Assembly: GCA_001695595.3 (NCBI GenBank)
Contig: MBPM02000082.1
Coordinates: 62,001 to 126,000 of the forward strand
Origin: Plasmopara viticola
Lineage: Eukaryota; Oomycota; Peronosporomycetes; Peronosporales; Peronosporaceae
DNA: 64,000 bases
Direction of reading: 5' to 3'
Part shown: positions 33,514 to 43,515 of the stretch, in pieces
Layout of the letters: every line of letters begins with the position of its first letter
How positions within the stretch are numbered: the stretch's first letter is position 1
The notes under the pieces: model-generated
Database searches by the model: none
Told to the model about the DNA's origin: nothing
The model's input: the letters and a program-made list of their open reading frames with translations, nothing else
Program-made: the position numbers and the translations under genes

Positions 33514-34640
33514 AAGTTGCTTCTACCGGCAATTGCGTTCGAGTTCTTGCGATTTTAGTTTAATGACTCAATGAATTTACTGGTTTAACATGACTTATGA
33601 CAGGGGACGTATATATACTAAGTCATTTAGGTCGGTTTGGTGACCTATTGACTGAATATTTAGTATAAAATGGTACGGCTCCAACTATAATAAAAACATA
33701 CGAGCAATTTTCGATGAAAGGAGTATTTTATTTCTGATAAAGATGTACACACTGAAAATATACGATGTAAAGTACTTCTTTCATCAAAATTTCTCGCATG
33801 TTTCACCAATGACGTAAAATTTTGTGCATCAATTGAAGTACGCTCTTGCCCGAAAATCTCTGATATACTTTTATCAGATACAATGGGAAAAATACGATGT
33901 ATTCCGTCACATTTTATTTTTATTCCTTGTTTAGTGGACAAAGAGAAAGTTTGACGGATAACGTATGTATCTGATACAAAATATATTAGAAGCCGAAGGG
34001 ATGGCTTCGAGAGCTCGCAAACTCTTACGTGACGCCTAGTACGATGGAATTACACCTTGTGCTTGTGGAAATACATACTTTAATCGATGCACAATATTTT
34101 ACGCCATCAAGTTGCCAGCAATATGTATTGTTTAAATATCATTGGTCAATGAATTGCTTGGGAACTTGTGATGAAAATTGACACTTTTGGAGGTTAGATA
34201 AACCTCTTTTACAGTCATACATGTGGTAACAACGGACACATTGCCCCGATAATGCGAGTGAATAGGTTTCTGAATAAATTGGGTCAAGAGTAGTCAATAT
34301 GGATGAATTAAAACCCGTTGCATGTCAAGCAACCTTTGTCCTTATGGACTTCAGCGCATCCATACTTTTAAACTACTTAGCCTTAAAAATGGCATTGCCG
34401 CACAGTGCAACGATGGCCATGTAAAAATCTCTTAACGCTATTTAGAAATAACCGCGAAGGGACCATCAGATCTACGGTGTAATACATGAATTTAATTTAT
34501 ATCTGGTCGGCTGTTCGAAAATTACATCGTACACACTTAAATACACAATGAGAAAAAAACAACGTAAGATACCACTTTTATCGAAAATTATTCGTATATT
34601 TCAATGAAATGGGATCCGTACCTTTTTTTTATTTAATTTG
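33514..34640. other. E9 3' flank then unassigned DNA
   Basis: 33514-33655 is effector 3' flank. From about 33655 the sequence is AT-rich and not obviously part of the block. A minus-strand frame at about 33660-33960, open for over 90 codons, has a protein-like composition but no ATG at a convincing place and no recognised family. Nothing else could be supported. Confidence 0.4.
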
Positions 34641-34651
34641 CAAACCATTAT

Positions 34652-34918
34652 TTATGAAGTTCCCGCATCATTTTCTAGACTTCTGATTGGCTGCAGTAAC
34701 CTAAAAGTCACAATGATACTTTCAATAATTGCTTGATCGAAAATACTGTCTAACCAACTCGTAAGCTGAGGCAAATTTGATCTCCGTAATGAGCCGATGC
34801 ATTGATAGAATCCTGTACTCAAGTCTGGCAGAGCTGGGACATGATTGAGAATCATTCGTCGGCTGTATACTGACCTTAACTCATCATCAATCCGTTCGCG
34901 ATGTCGCTTGAGGGACAC
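34652..34918 (-). CDS. Possible small gene or terminal exon, unknown
   Basis: An 88-codon minus-strand frame with an ATG at 34918. It has a basic start (Lys-Arg-His-Arg-Glu-Arg) and later mixed hydrophobic/charged segments compatible with helices. No family is recognised. It lies in one of the few stretches not made of block or effector sequence. It could be the last exon of a gene extending right (the 76-codon frame at 35432-35662 is on the same strand), or chance. No intron borders linking them were convincing. Confidence 0.25.
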   Translation of the reverse strand: MSLKRHRERIDDELRSVYSRRMILNHVPALPDLSTGFYQCIGSLRRSNLPQLTSWLDSIFDQAIIESIIVTFRLLQPIRSLENDAGTS

Positions 34919-34973
34919 ATCGATGATTCAAGGATAGATGTAGCACTAGTAGTGGCACAGATCGGCTGAAATA

Positions 34974-35300
34974 ATGATCAATGAATGTCAGAATTCTCGC
35001 AGCTTAGCAATCTTGGTAATGCGGCTGACCATGGATGACTGGCTGCGCCGGCTGGTACTGACGCTGTACTTGCAACGGGTGCCACTCGTGATCGACTTGC
35101 ATGAAAACTCGAAATTGGAGGTAAATACGCCTTGGCAAATGACTATAGGATTGGCCTTCGAGCGAGCCTCGGACTGTCTAAATGCACCTTTTAAGTTCGC
35201 GGTCGATAACTTTCCCAAGACTACAGGTAATTAAGGTCGCGCACTCACTAACATTTTAATGCTTGATAGTGGTAAGCTGCTCAACGCAAACAAGACAACA
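34974..35300 (+). CDS. Possible exon with downstream intron, unknown
   Basis: An 86-codon plus-strand frame (34974-35234) with many G/C third positions, unlike its surroundings. It is followed after 'ctacag' at 35221 by 'gtaattaagg', then 'ctcactaac' and 'gcttgatag' at about 35262-35270. That looks like an intron of about 45 nt with donor, branch point and acceptor. No protein family is recognised. An overlapping minus-strand frame (34988-35218) is treated as a shadow on codon-usage grounds, though this is not certain. It may be a fragment of a single-copy gene. Confidence 0.3.
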
Positions 35301-35431
35301 AGCGGTGTCTACCATGATTGGTCGCCGGTGTTGACATAACCATAGTTTTTCTAAGATGCATGACACCCTGGCAGTGTGATCCGCATTGCTGAAAGAATTT
35401 AATCATATTTTTCGAACGTATCTTTTTTTTA

Positions 35432-35662
35432 TCAGTCTATTCCATTGCTGCGCGAGTTGTTAAACGCCTTTTTGAGAGTATGCTGTGCCGCGAGCTTTTG
35501 CACTGTTGTTTGTCCAGATGCACAATCGCAAAGAAGTTTCTCGGCATTTTGAAAGACAGTGACCAGGGCAATCACCAAAGCTAATTCCTGATCAGTGACA
35601 GAGTAGAAAGAGTTGGCAGATATATGTCGCCGGAGATCTGTCGGTTCGGTTGCATCGCTCAT
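35432..35662 (-). CDS. Possible small protein or first exon, unknown
   Basis: A 76-codon minus-strand frame with ATG at 35662. It has a polar N-terminus followed by a hydrophobic amphipathic stretch (Ala-Leu-Val-Ile-Ala-Leu-Val) and Cys-Asp-Cys. There is no signal peptide and no recognised family. It is 500 bp from the same-strand frame at 34652-34918 and could be spliced to it. Confidence 0.25.
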   Translation of the reverse strand: MSDATEPTDLRRHISANSFYSVTDQELALVIALVTVFQNAEKLLCDCASGQTTVQKLAAQHTLKKAFNNSRSNGID

Positions 35663-35669
35663 ATGTATT

Positions 35670-36599
35670 TATCTTTGCGCTTCCGTGAAGCACTTTACTA
35701 AGTGAACGTTTGAGACAAGATGCATTAGCGACATTTCAACCTAGTTGTCTTGCAGGTAGCGTCAATCAAGCATAAATTTAATCCACTCAACTTGGTAATA
35801 ATCTCTTTTGCAGAAATATTAACAATCAGAAGGTTGGCATGTATTCTTTCAGTACTAAACTGCTTACCGGATTACGCGTTCGCACTTTTGTATATGTTAC
35901 GAGCTATCAACGTAATGCTGTGCTCGGTACGCATATGCGTCAGAATTCGTTTTAACTTGAATTTTTCCTCGGAGATGGCGATCACTATTTGTCACTTTTC
36001 AGGCTAGAAAGTGCGGTCTTTAGGGTGCATTGGCGAGTCAATGAAAACATCATTAATGTGACCTGCGGCGCCAAACATTATTGATCAAGACACGGCTGCG
36101 GTTACCACGTTTTTTTTGCCGTATCAGCTGCCAAGTGAACAAGCCGTCGAAAAAGGGACTTTCGCACATGAACGTGCTGTTGTTGCTGATCCTCTTGTTA
36201 GATAAGATGCTTGATAGATCGTGCTTACGAGCAGGTTATAGCACAGCCTTGAACAATTGCCATTTTTCCTGGTGCACTTGACAGTCATGATTGCTTTTGA
36301 GTAGCGTAGATTAGAGACCTAGAGTGACTAAACGGCCATTCGTCGTCAAGAATTTACATTTTAATTGGCTGTAGCTTAATCGTTAATTTATAACCTTCAA
36401 TTCGATTTCCATAATGTAATCTCTTTACCACGTTTGAAATTCAGATAAGCTGAGCATCTTGAAGCTTCTTTTTGAACTTTTAAATCACCCTAGACACTCA
36501 CGAAAAGCTAACAGCAGTATTAGCATAAGAAAAATGGTCGGTTAACGGAAAGTGATGGCCACGTAGCGAACTAATTATCAGCCCTATTCTGACTCCTTT
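35670..36599. other. No gene recognised
   Basis: Short frames on the plus strand (35750-36007, 36081-36281) are rich in hydrophobic residues but have no family signature and no repeat partner in the window. I see nothing supportable. Confidence 0.35.
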
Positions 36600-38007
36600 C
36601 ATAACTACTATTATGTAGATTTAACTGCGGGAAAGATTTGTTTGAATTTGCCTCATACTACACAATATGCGCAGAGAACGATCTATATTTTAAGAAAATT
36701 ATTTATAAGTAATTGACGTCTTGTGAGAACGAAAACTGTTTGGCGGGCAGTTGGCTTTTCAAAAATTGCTCTTCTCTAGATTTCGTTCACCAGGCATTTA
36801 CTCAGGCAAGAAAGGCTTGGGGTGTGTCTATCAGTTTTTATCTATGTAGTGGTGAACAAAAACATCCACCTCTGGGCGATGAGTATGACAAGGTATGCCA
36901 CGTGGGCTCCAGCGCACTTTTGCCAAGCTTTTGCCTTCCTAGCGCTGCAAAGCTACCATCTTGCTAGTTTTTTTGTAGTATTAATAGCGATGTCTCACAA
37001 CAAATCAATTTGAGAATATTTTGTGAGCTTTAGTGAGCTTCCATTCAGATGTAATTGGTAAAGTACGGCTCTTAAAGCCAGGACCCATAAAGGGCTCAAA
37101 ACTACGAACGTCAGCTTCAGATGTAGATTTCCAAGCTACTGGTCAGCAACGATAAATTCGTCAATGCTCTCTTTTATTAATTAACGCATAATTTTCATGG
37201 TGTTTTTCTGCACCGAGCGTGTTGAGATGTTCAATTTCAAATCCCTTCAGAAGTTGACTTTACGACATACAGTGAAGAAATAGCAACACTTGTTAAACGC
37301 GGGATGGATTAAGTTTTGCTGAGCGAAAAGAAAATGTTAGGAATCAATAGGGCCTTACTACAAAGAGCTGTAGGTTTGTTAGCTAACTTTTCGACTGGTG
37401 AAACAGTCTTCAAGCGTTTTAAAATAAATAAGCAATGAAGATCTGCTCGTGGGTGTTAACAAATGCGTTATAATGCTCGTTATCGAAGGAAATCATCTCA
37501 TCGAGCGCTGTTTAATTCTTTTAAAGCTAGATACGAGGAATGACAAAAAGTGGCAGAAATTGGGTTGAGTGCCATCCGCTTTGCTTCTTGCGTAGATCTG
37601 ATGAGTAATTGGCCCATCTCGGCTAGAGAGCAAAGTAACTTTTGGCCCGCACGGTCCGTGTCCTGAACATTTACATGTTAGAGATGAGCCAATGGTTGCG
37701 AGGAAAAGGGTTCAAAGCGATGCTTTCAAGTTGAGCGTGAGAGTGATAGAATCAGTGCTTTTTTAAAAAGCGTCCGCTTCTTGCCATAAATGGCATAGGT
37801 AGCTTTTCGGTGAGATAGTACTGAAAAATTCTTAATACTAAGAACTGGGTATTGACCTTACAAGCCAGTATGCTGCGTAACATAATTGCCTATAGAAGCT
37901 TACAGCCAAAAAATAAAGGAAAGCGTTGCAGTTGCACGCAAATTCGCACCTTGCGTTTGCTTTAGACTATGCGAGGCATGGTTAATCATATTGAAAGCGA
38001 AACTTGA
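36600..38007 (+). repeat. Partial block copy (+)
   Basis: The order of landmarks matches 9.40-11.40 kb: 'ctacacaatatgcgcagaga' at 36658, 'tgtttggcgggcag' at 36738, 'gttaggaatcaatagggcc' at 37337 and 'ttgctttagactatgcgagg' at 37957. Several hundred bases are missing inside. It is cut off at about 38007 by the chromovirus remnant, and the block does not resume after that element. Confidence 0.65.
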
Positions 38008-38019
38008 GCGTGACAAATA

Positions 38020-38077
38020 TTCAAGTCAACCTACAACCTACAGTCCAACACCGCCGACCAACACCCAGATCCTCACA
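38020..38077 (+). repeat. Truncated 5' LTR of the chromovirus
   Basis: The stretch from 'tcaagtcaacctacaaccta' to 'cctcaca' repeats at 40146-40203 at the end of the 3' LTR. About 240 bp of the LTR's 5' part is missing, as block sequence runs up to about 38007. Confidence 0.85.
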
Positions 38078-38426
38078 AGTAGTAGCACTTGTTGGTCGTG
38101 CTTTCGCGTCGTCAATTCCTCGCCCAGGTATAACTGTCCCCGGGGTGTTTGCTGTCCCTTTTTCGCCCCGACCGTGTGAAAGCGCTGTGGAATTGGTCGA
38201 ATGTGTGGCTTTCAATATCTGCCCGTTATTCTGAGAGCCTGCTTTTGCAGATAGAGTCACTCAGTTGGGTATTGAGGTTAGCCCCGACTTGGCTGGTTGA
38301 AGGAGTTGATTCATTTCGGAATGCTTAATTCGTGTGCGCACAAGCCGACCCACACTTTCTCACTCACTAATTTAAGTCGATAGCTTCGGGGAAAGGAAGT
38401 AGGACCAAATCAGTCGTGCACGTTCT

Positions 38427-38723
38427 ATGGGCAAGAAGCGCCGTGCTGAATCGGAAATTCCCTTTGATTGTGAACAAGCTTTCGTCTTCGACTCTGGTGA
38501 CCAAGCCTCAAAAGCGGCGCAAGATCTCATCCTTTCTGTCAAAAAGTCTCGTCGAATCGCTTCGCTCCTTTCCAAGCGTCTCACCAAAGAAAAAAAAACT
38601 CTCCCCAATCAAGGCAAGTCTATCTCCGATCCTCTCCAAGAAGTCGAACGAAATTTAGTCAAAGATTTACACTACAATTTAAGAGATCTGGTCAAAGCTA
38701 AAAATTCAGTTTTTGCTTTCTGA
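38427..38723 (+). CDS. Leader ORF upstream of gag in the chromovirus
   Basis: A 98-codon intact frame starting Met-Gly-Lys-Lys-Arg-Arg, rich in Lys/Arg/Ser, with a probable helical Lys-rich middle part. It ends 14 nt before the gag ATG at 38738. No family is recognised. Given its place between the LTR and gag it is either the first part of the element's polyprotein or a small accessory protein. It could also be chance coding in the leader, although its being open while gag has several breaks argues for former selection. Confidence 0.4.
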   Translation: MGKKRRAESEIPFDCEQAFVFDSGDQASKAAQDLILSVKKSRRIASLLSKRLTKEKKTLPNQGKSISDPLQEVERNLVKDLHYNLRDLVKAKNSVFAF

Positions 38724-38737
38724 ATACTTCATTCATC

Positions 38738-39300
38738 ATGGCCGAACCATCTATGAATTAGATTATGCAGCATCTTATGCAAGTTATGAGTAAACAACAA
38801 GAAATTAAGTCAGAAACAATTGGAAAGTAAAGTTAAAGTTGAGGGATTGAAGCTGCCAACTTATAATGGGAGAAGTGATGAGTCTGCTCGCCTCTATTGT
38901 GCAAACACGGAAAATTATTTTTTGGCGCATGGAACGAAATTGAAAGAGAAGTCTTCAGCGAAACAAATTATCGCAGTACTTGGAACAACTTTGCGTGGAG
39001 CAGCAGCTCAATAGTTTGTGCTTCATCAGCATGAATTTAATACGGTAGATGAATTTTTCGTTGCTTTGGATAGAGAGTTTGTACCGGCGGATTTGCAATA
39101 TCGTTTACGTGACGAATTGCATCGATTGAGACAAGAGAATTGTAAAGATTTACCTGATTATGTTGCGAAATTTCGACAACTATTTCGCAAATATTAACAT
39201 GACGGAGATTGACCAAATAATATATTTTTACAGAGGATTACGGCAAAGCACTAGAGAAGAAGTTCAGTATCGACGTTGCAAAACTTTATCAGCGGCGGTC
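38738..39300 (+). pseudogene. Chromovirus gag, broken
   Basis: The frame starts Met-Ala-Glu-Pro-Ser at 38738, with a stop seven codons in and a frameshift near 38820. The retrotransposon gag domain then reads clearly: 'L-P-T-Y-N-G-R-S-D-E-S', 'L-R-G-A-A-A-Q' with a stop where Trp is usual, 'F-V-P-A-D-L-Q-Y-R-L-R', 'D-Y-V-A-K-F-R-Q'. After a further frameshift near 39195 it ends with the 'V-Q-Y-R-R-C' type sequence. No zinc knuckle follows because of the large deletion. Gag forms the virus-like particle in intact elements. Confidence 0.85.
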
Positions 39301-39317
39301 ACAGTCGCTCTATAAAA

Positions 39318-39840
39318 GAAAGACAAAAGATAATTGAACAAGCACGAAAGAATCTTCCAAGCGCTCAAGCCACTCAAAAGCAATATTATGATCAGAAACG
39401 TAGAGTACATCAAGTTGAAGTTCAAGTTGGAGATCTAGTGATGCTAGATACTCGAAGAATCTCTCTAAGACATGCTGCCAAAGATATGAAAAAGAAACGA
39501 GCGAAATTTGCAGCAAGAAAAGTTGGGCCATATGAAATCGTCAAGATGATAAATCCCAATGTGGCAAAACTCAAGTTGCCACCAAGCATAGAGAAAATCA
39601 ATCCGGCCTTCAATGTCGATGTATTGTCGAAGTACGAGCCGACACCAGACAAGCTCCTTAATCGTCCTATCCCCAAAGCGTCGAAGTTTGTGGACAATGA
39701 CTCAGCTGATCAGTTCAAATCATTCAACGTGTTTTGAAGAAGAGACAATTTAATTGCCAACCCGAATGGCTTGTCCAGTGGCATGGTGAAACAGAAGAAG
39801 AAGCTAGCTGGGAAAAAGAAAAAAAATATTTGACACGTAG
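39318..39840 (+). pseudogene. Chromovirus integrase C-terminus and chromodomain, broken
   Basis: The open frame to 39737 holds the integrase C-terminal part: 'R-Q-K-I-I-E-Q-A-R', 'Q-V-G-D-L-V-M-L-D-T', 'K-V-G-P-Y-E-I-V', 'L-P-P-S-I-E-K-I-N-P-A-F-N-V-D'. After a frameshift near 39725 the chromodomain is read as 'E-W-L-V-Q-W-H-G' and 'A-S-W-E-K-E'. Chromodomains guide integration to particular chromatin in intact chromoviruses. The catalytic core and zinc-binding part are missing, so it is inactive. Confidence 0.87.
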
Positions 39841-39903
39841 CTCATTGGAATGATCTCGTTGCCGACTTTAAACAGCGACAATGAGGGGTCAAATCGGGGA
39901 GGA

Positions 39904-40203
39904 TGTAAGGGACCACACTCACATGTTCTAGAACCATTCTAGAATGTCAGTGAGCGTATATATATGTTTTCGATAATAAAACTTAACCCACATTCAAGGA
40001 GAGATGATACATTATTTTATATTAATTAATAGAAAAGGCGACGTACTAGGAGGAGTGACTTACATGAGAAAAACAGTAGGAAGAGAGTGGATAGGTAACA
40101 TATCAGTCTAAGAAATAATATCACTTGTTTAGTTCTCCACAAACCTTCAAGTCAACCTACATCCTACAGTCCAAGACCGCCGACCAACACCCAGATCCTC
40201 ACA
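39904..40203 (+). repeat. 3' LTR of the chromovirus
   Basis: It starts TGTAAGGGACC right after the purine-rich tract and ends CTCACA, about 300 bp. It contains a TATA-like 'tatatatatg' at 39957 and 'aataaaa' at 39975 as promoter and polyadenylation candidates. The short inverted stretch 'ttctagaaccattctagaa' at 39925 resembles heat-shock-element geometry. Confidence 0.82.
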
Positions 40204-41034
40204 ATGAACGCATTGAAAACCTTGGTGAGTTTGCAAAGTCAGGCAGTGTAAGGTGCTGATTGTAAAAGTGCTTAATTTCACGCAGTGCGAGGCAATGATC
40301 CGCGCCTATACTACACACAGGTTTGGAGTGTTTTTGCGCAAGTTAAAAAACAAAGGTAGCTGTGTGTAATCGAGCGTAATAATATCCATTGTGTACTGGT
40401 TTCTGGTTTGGGTTAAAAAGGTTTCTATTTTCGGCACCTCTAAATTTGTAGTAAGCGTTTATCTTGCCCGCTCTAGCCCTTAGGCGAATCGCCACGAACA
40501 ATATGATCGTTCCAACTTTTTGGTGCGCACATACCAGCGTAATTAATGCCTCAGTAAACTTTCATGCAGCATTCACAAAAATCTATAATCTCTCAATAGC
40601 ATTTTTTGCCAATTTCATAATCTTATACGCGTAAAATCCCACGAAGCGAGTCGGATATGAAAGGCAGCAATGTTAAAATTACTCTTTTCCTAATGCATCA
40701 AACAACAGAATGAAGCCGAAAAGACAAAAGGAAAGCGCAAGCCCTATTTTGTGGCAGCATCAGACGAGGACGACCTCGTGATGCCCCCGCTGCTTGCGAG
40801 GGAAACGATTGTGGAATCTGGTAAAGAATATTATATGACCTGGCGTCGCATACGTATAGATAGTGGTGGCTACTATTTTCAACGAAAAGGGGAGAAATCT
40901 CGTTTTTTATATCTTACAGAACATTCAAATCAATGGTGTTCGCTCCAGTCAATTATAGATCTTAATTATATTCTGCATTAAGGAGAGGGAGCTGGTTAGC
41001 GAAAAAGGGAGGCTTATTAGCGGCTCTTATAATT
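40204..41034. other. Non-repeat sequence with an orphan exon-like frame
   Basis: No block or effector similarity is visible. A plus-strand frame (about 40697-40981) follows an intron-acceptor-like 'ctaatgcatcaaacaacag'. It codes an acidic/basic linker, then 'Tyr-Tyr-Met-Thr-Trp-Arg-Arg' and a stop at 40981. It may be the final exon of a displaced gene. No family is recognised and no upstream exon is found. Confidence 0.3.
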
Positions 41035-41515
41035 ATATAGTCGAGAAGCTTGTCCAGGCGATGTCTTTTGTTTATAAAACGTCTTTTAGAGAGCTACGAA
41101 AAATAGAAAAATGGGTGGTGGTTCATCAACAGCTTTACCAATGATTGTTTCTGCATATATCTCAACTAATGTAATTCCAATTACCGATAGACAGATTTTT
41201 CTAAGAACAAAATTATTCAATTAAGGACAGCGCCCCGCAATCAGTATTGGTTTTTCCGTAAGCCGAGTTGATTCTGCAGCTCAAATACAAGGGATGAAAC
41301 AAATTGCCGGAATTATAAAGTCAGAGTTGGCTCAATGTCGAGAATAACAAGCTTTTTCATGCAACAATCTAACAACGACTAATTCGAGGAGTTAGACTAA
41401 CTGAAAATGTAAAAACAAGGTTCAAATATACCCCTATCAGCTGAAGATCAGATATATATTCAGGTGCAAGAGGCTTTTCAGATAAACTTGCTGCTAACAA
41501 AATTCTAACATCTCA
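41035..41515 (+). pseudogene. atp1: NUMT: mitochondrial atp1 fragment
   Basis: Translated with a few frameshifts, this stretch is the C-terminal half of the mitochondrial F1-ATPase alpha subunit. It reads 'E-A-C-P-G-D-V-F', '[10 protein letters not shown]', 'T-D-R-Q-I-F-L', 'G-Q-R-P-A-I-S', '[13 protein letters not shown]', 'R-G-V-R-L-T-E' and 'P-I-S-A-E-D-Q-I'. It is more AT-rich than its surroundings and has stops and substitutions, so it is a nuclear copy of mitochondrial DNA rather than a working gene. The following AT-rich sequence to about 41.7 kb could also be mitochondrial but was not recognised. The normal product makes ATP in mitochondria. Confidence 0.9.
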
Positions 41516-41824
41516 AAATAACTATGTAATTACGATTATAAACAAGTGATAAGTCCAATAATATATTAGGTTTAGTGTAAGGCGTAGTATCAATTTACCT
41601 CTATTGTGAAAATAAACTAATATTATGTACGAAATTACGAATCGGTATATCACCTCTTAATTTTGCTGATATTAAACTTTGTATTTATTGATCATTGTCG
41701 TCATAGGTAATGTCAAACTACTTTTTTATCAAGTCATTGCTAAAACCACCACCACTTTATTCATCAAGACATTAATCGTGTAACGACCCTAAACTTGCAA
41801 AAGACTTGCCGATAGAGGCAACTC
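41516..41824. other. AT-rich stretch then E10 3' flank
   Basis: 41516-41720 is AT-rich, possibly a continuation of the mitochondrial insertion. 41720-41824 is effector 3' flank ('catcaagacattaatcgtg' at 41763). No gene is present. Confidence 0.4.
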
Positions 41825-42913
41825 CTAAGCGTGCGCGTTTGCCAACTCCTTCGCCAAAATCTTTCCATGATCAGTCGTTGCAGAGTTGATAATGATCTTA
41901 ATCTCGTTTGCGTCATAAAAGCTTCTAATAACTTCGTTGAGAGTCACATCCGTCTGTGTCTTTGTCCAATACACCGTTCCAAACCATTTCCAAACTAAAA
42001 GCTCGGGCTGATCGAGAAGACGATTTGGTTTTTTGTCAAGCCTTAAAATTTTAAAGAGAAGCTTCGGTGTCACACCTTTATTAAGCCAGGCGTTGCGTAA
42101 TTGATTTTGAAGATCTGTCGCCTGCGTTACGGTCTTGCCTGACCGTCTTGCCGAGATTAGTAGCGAAGTTAAGCCTGCGTCGCCATACAAGTGGTGGAGC
42201 TGATCGAAAAGCGTCATTGACTTACCAGGGAAAAACTTGCTGGAATAAATGTTCCAGATATTATACGCACGGCCAGTAAGCAATCCCGGGTTGATCTGAT
42301 CAACCTGCAAAAAGTGGTAGAGTTGGCTTGGGTCGACCTTACCGTGTCTCCAATACAGCATCTGCTCATGCTGCACTTTCGTGGCAATAGCTCGAAGTGA
42401 AGGGTCTGTCGATCCCTTTGCCTGTTCCAGCATCATCGACAATTTATAATCACCGTATTGCTTCCACAGTCTCCCAAAGATCGACACTTGACGCTCGGGA
42501 TGCTCCGAATTGTAGTCATGTACAAACTTGACCCAAGCATGAAACCGAATATTCGACAAAATGTCCTCATCGAGCTTATGGAGCTTCAGCATTTTGTACA
42601 TAAAGTTTGGATTCGCACTTCCTGCCCCCGCCCAAGTATCTTTGAGATCGATCATAAAGTTGAATACTGGCTCCCATAACGGCTGCTGGTACTTGAGTAC
42701 TAAGCTGTCAGCTATATCTCCCCAGCCAAAAGCTTTAACCCTCTCTTCGTCTCTTGCATACGGCGGTTCTGAGAGGAGAGTACCAGATCGATCTCCAGTC
42801 GATAGAAAAGTATCTGACGGTGCGGGAGTCGCTGTCGCATTCGCAGAAGCGTCGACTTTTGCAATGAGGAAGAGGACTGGTGAGAGTACTAAAGCAACAC
42901 GGCCAAGACGCAT
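41825..42913 (-). CDS. E10: intact secreted RxLR-type effector
   Basis: A 362-residue, single-exon family member. The signal peptide covers residues 1-23 and ends Val-Asp-Ala-Ser as in E1. Asn-Ala-Thr, R-S-G-T-L at 42-46 and RDEER with DEER at 55-58 follow. The stretch from dEER to module 1 is shorter than in E1, and the first module lacks the WW pair (Gly-Ala-Gly-Ser-Ala instead). Modules 2 and 3 are complete, with 'G-R-A-Y-N-I-W' and 'P-E-L-L-V-W-K'. The pseudogene E9 is its nearest relative. The initiator-like leader lies at 42931-42950, reversed. Upstream are SINE copy E and then E11 on the same strand. Confidence 0.92.
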   Translation of the reverse strand: MRLGRVALVLSPVLFLIAKVDASANATATPAPSDTFLSTGDRSGTLLSEPPYARDEERVKAFGWGDIADSLVLKYQQPLWEPVFNFMIDLKDTWAGAGSANPNFMYKMLKLHKLDEDILSNIRFHAWVKFVHDYNSEHPERQVSIFGRLWKQYGDYKLSMMLEQAKGSTDPSLRAIATKVQHEQMLYWRHGKVDPSQLYHFLQVDQINPGLLTGRAYNIWNIYSSKFFPGKSMTLFDQLHHLYGDAGLTSLLISARRSGKTVTQATDLQNQLRNAWLNKGVTPKLLFKILRLDKKPNRLLDQPELLVWKWFGTVYWTKTQTDVTLNEVIRSFYDANEIKIIINSATTDHGKILAKELANAHA

Positions 42914-43180
42914 CTGTGAACTGGCTGGTCAAACGAAAAATGAAAGGGAGTTGCGAGTGGCTTGCATTCCTGGTCTCCATTTGCGCATTGACTAAGAAAG
43001 ATCAGTTCGGAAGCCATATGGTATATCTAATCTGGTATCATAAACGCTGCGGGGGCTGATCTGCTCCGTATTGATAGCGAATACGGTGCGAGCATTCGAC
43101 CGAATTTTGGCATCTACAGTACTTATTCAGCACTTTCTTATGGTTTATGTCATTGTTTTACTTAAGCTTGTATACGCGTA

Positions 43181-43506
43181 CTTCGGAAAAAGTTCGGGTG
43201 ACGCCCTCCTTCCAAGCGCGGGGGCTAAATGCTCGCGCGCTTTGGGCAGGTGCTCTCGGGCATCTGCAGATCTCTAACGAGTCTCACCCTCGACGCGACG
43301 GTCTCCAGCACCGGGCGCCACCTGGGCTCTTACCAAGTCAGAGCTAAACAAAATAATGGAAGACCCTCACGACCTCGGTGCTGGCTGCACTGCCCGCTGA
43401 ACGAGACCTGACGTATGCGGACACCACTCTATGCCGTGGACTAGCCAGACTGAGCCTAGCACGTGCATAACTTGGCAACGCGATAACGTAATACAATACA
43501 ATACAA
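43181..43506 (+). mobile_element. SINE-like element copy E
   Basis: Forward copy, 326 bp, with a tail of three AATAC-type repeats. A perfect 9-bp target-site duplication, atacgcgta, lies at 43172-43180 and 43507-43515. It inserted at the C-terminal end of the E11 pseudogene, between it and the E10 upstream region. Confidence 0.92.
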
Positions 43507-43515
43507 ATACGCGTA

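Larger units (their letters stand above)
38020..40203 (+). mobile_element. Internally deleted Ty3/gypsy chromovirus
   Basis: An LTR retroelement in plus orientation with a truncated 5' LTR (38020-38077), leader, gag (38738 to about 39300), then directly the end of integrase and a chromodomain (about 39318-39840). A purine-rich tract at about 39885-39903 and a full 3' LTR (39904-40203) follow. Protease, RT, RNase H and most of integrase are gone. The gag-to-integrase junction is at about 39300-39318. The 58-bp 5' LTR piece matches the 3' LTR end with only a few mismatches. No target-site duplication was found. It is unrelated in position to the older gypsy remnant at 21.8-24.3 kb. Confidence 0.88.

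Noticed and set aside
39925..39943. 'ttctagaaccattctagaa' in the 3' LTR as a proven heat-shock element
   Set aside because: The geometry fits, but one short inverted motif is not enough to claim stress control; it is mentioned only in the LTR entry.
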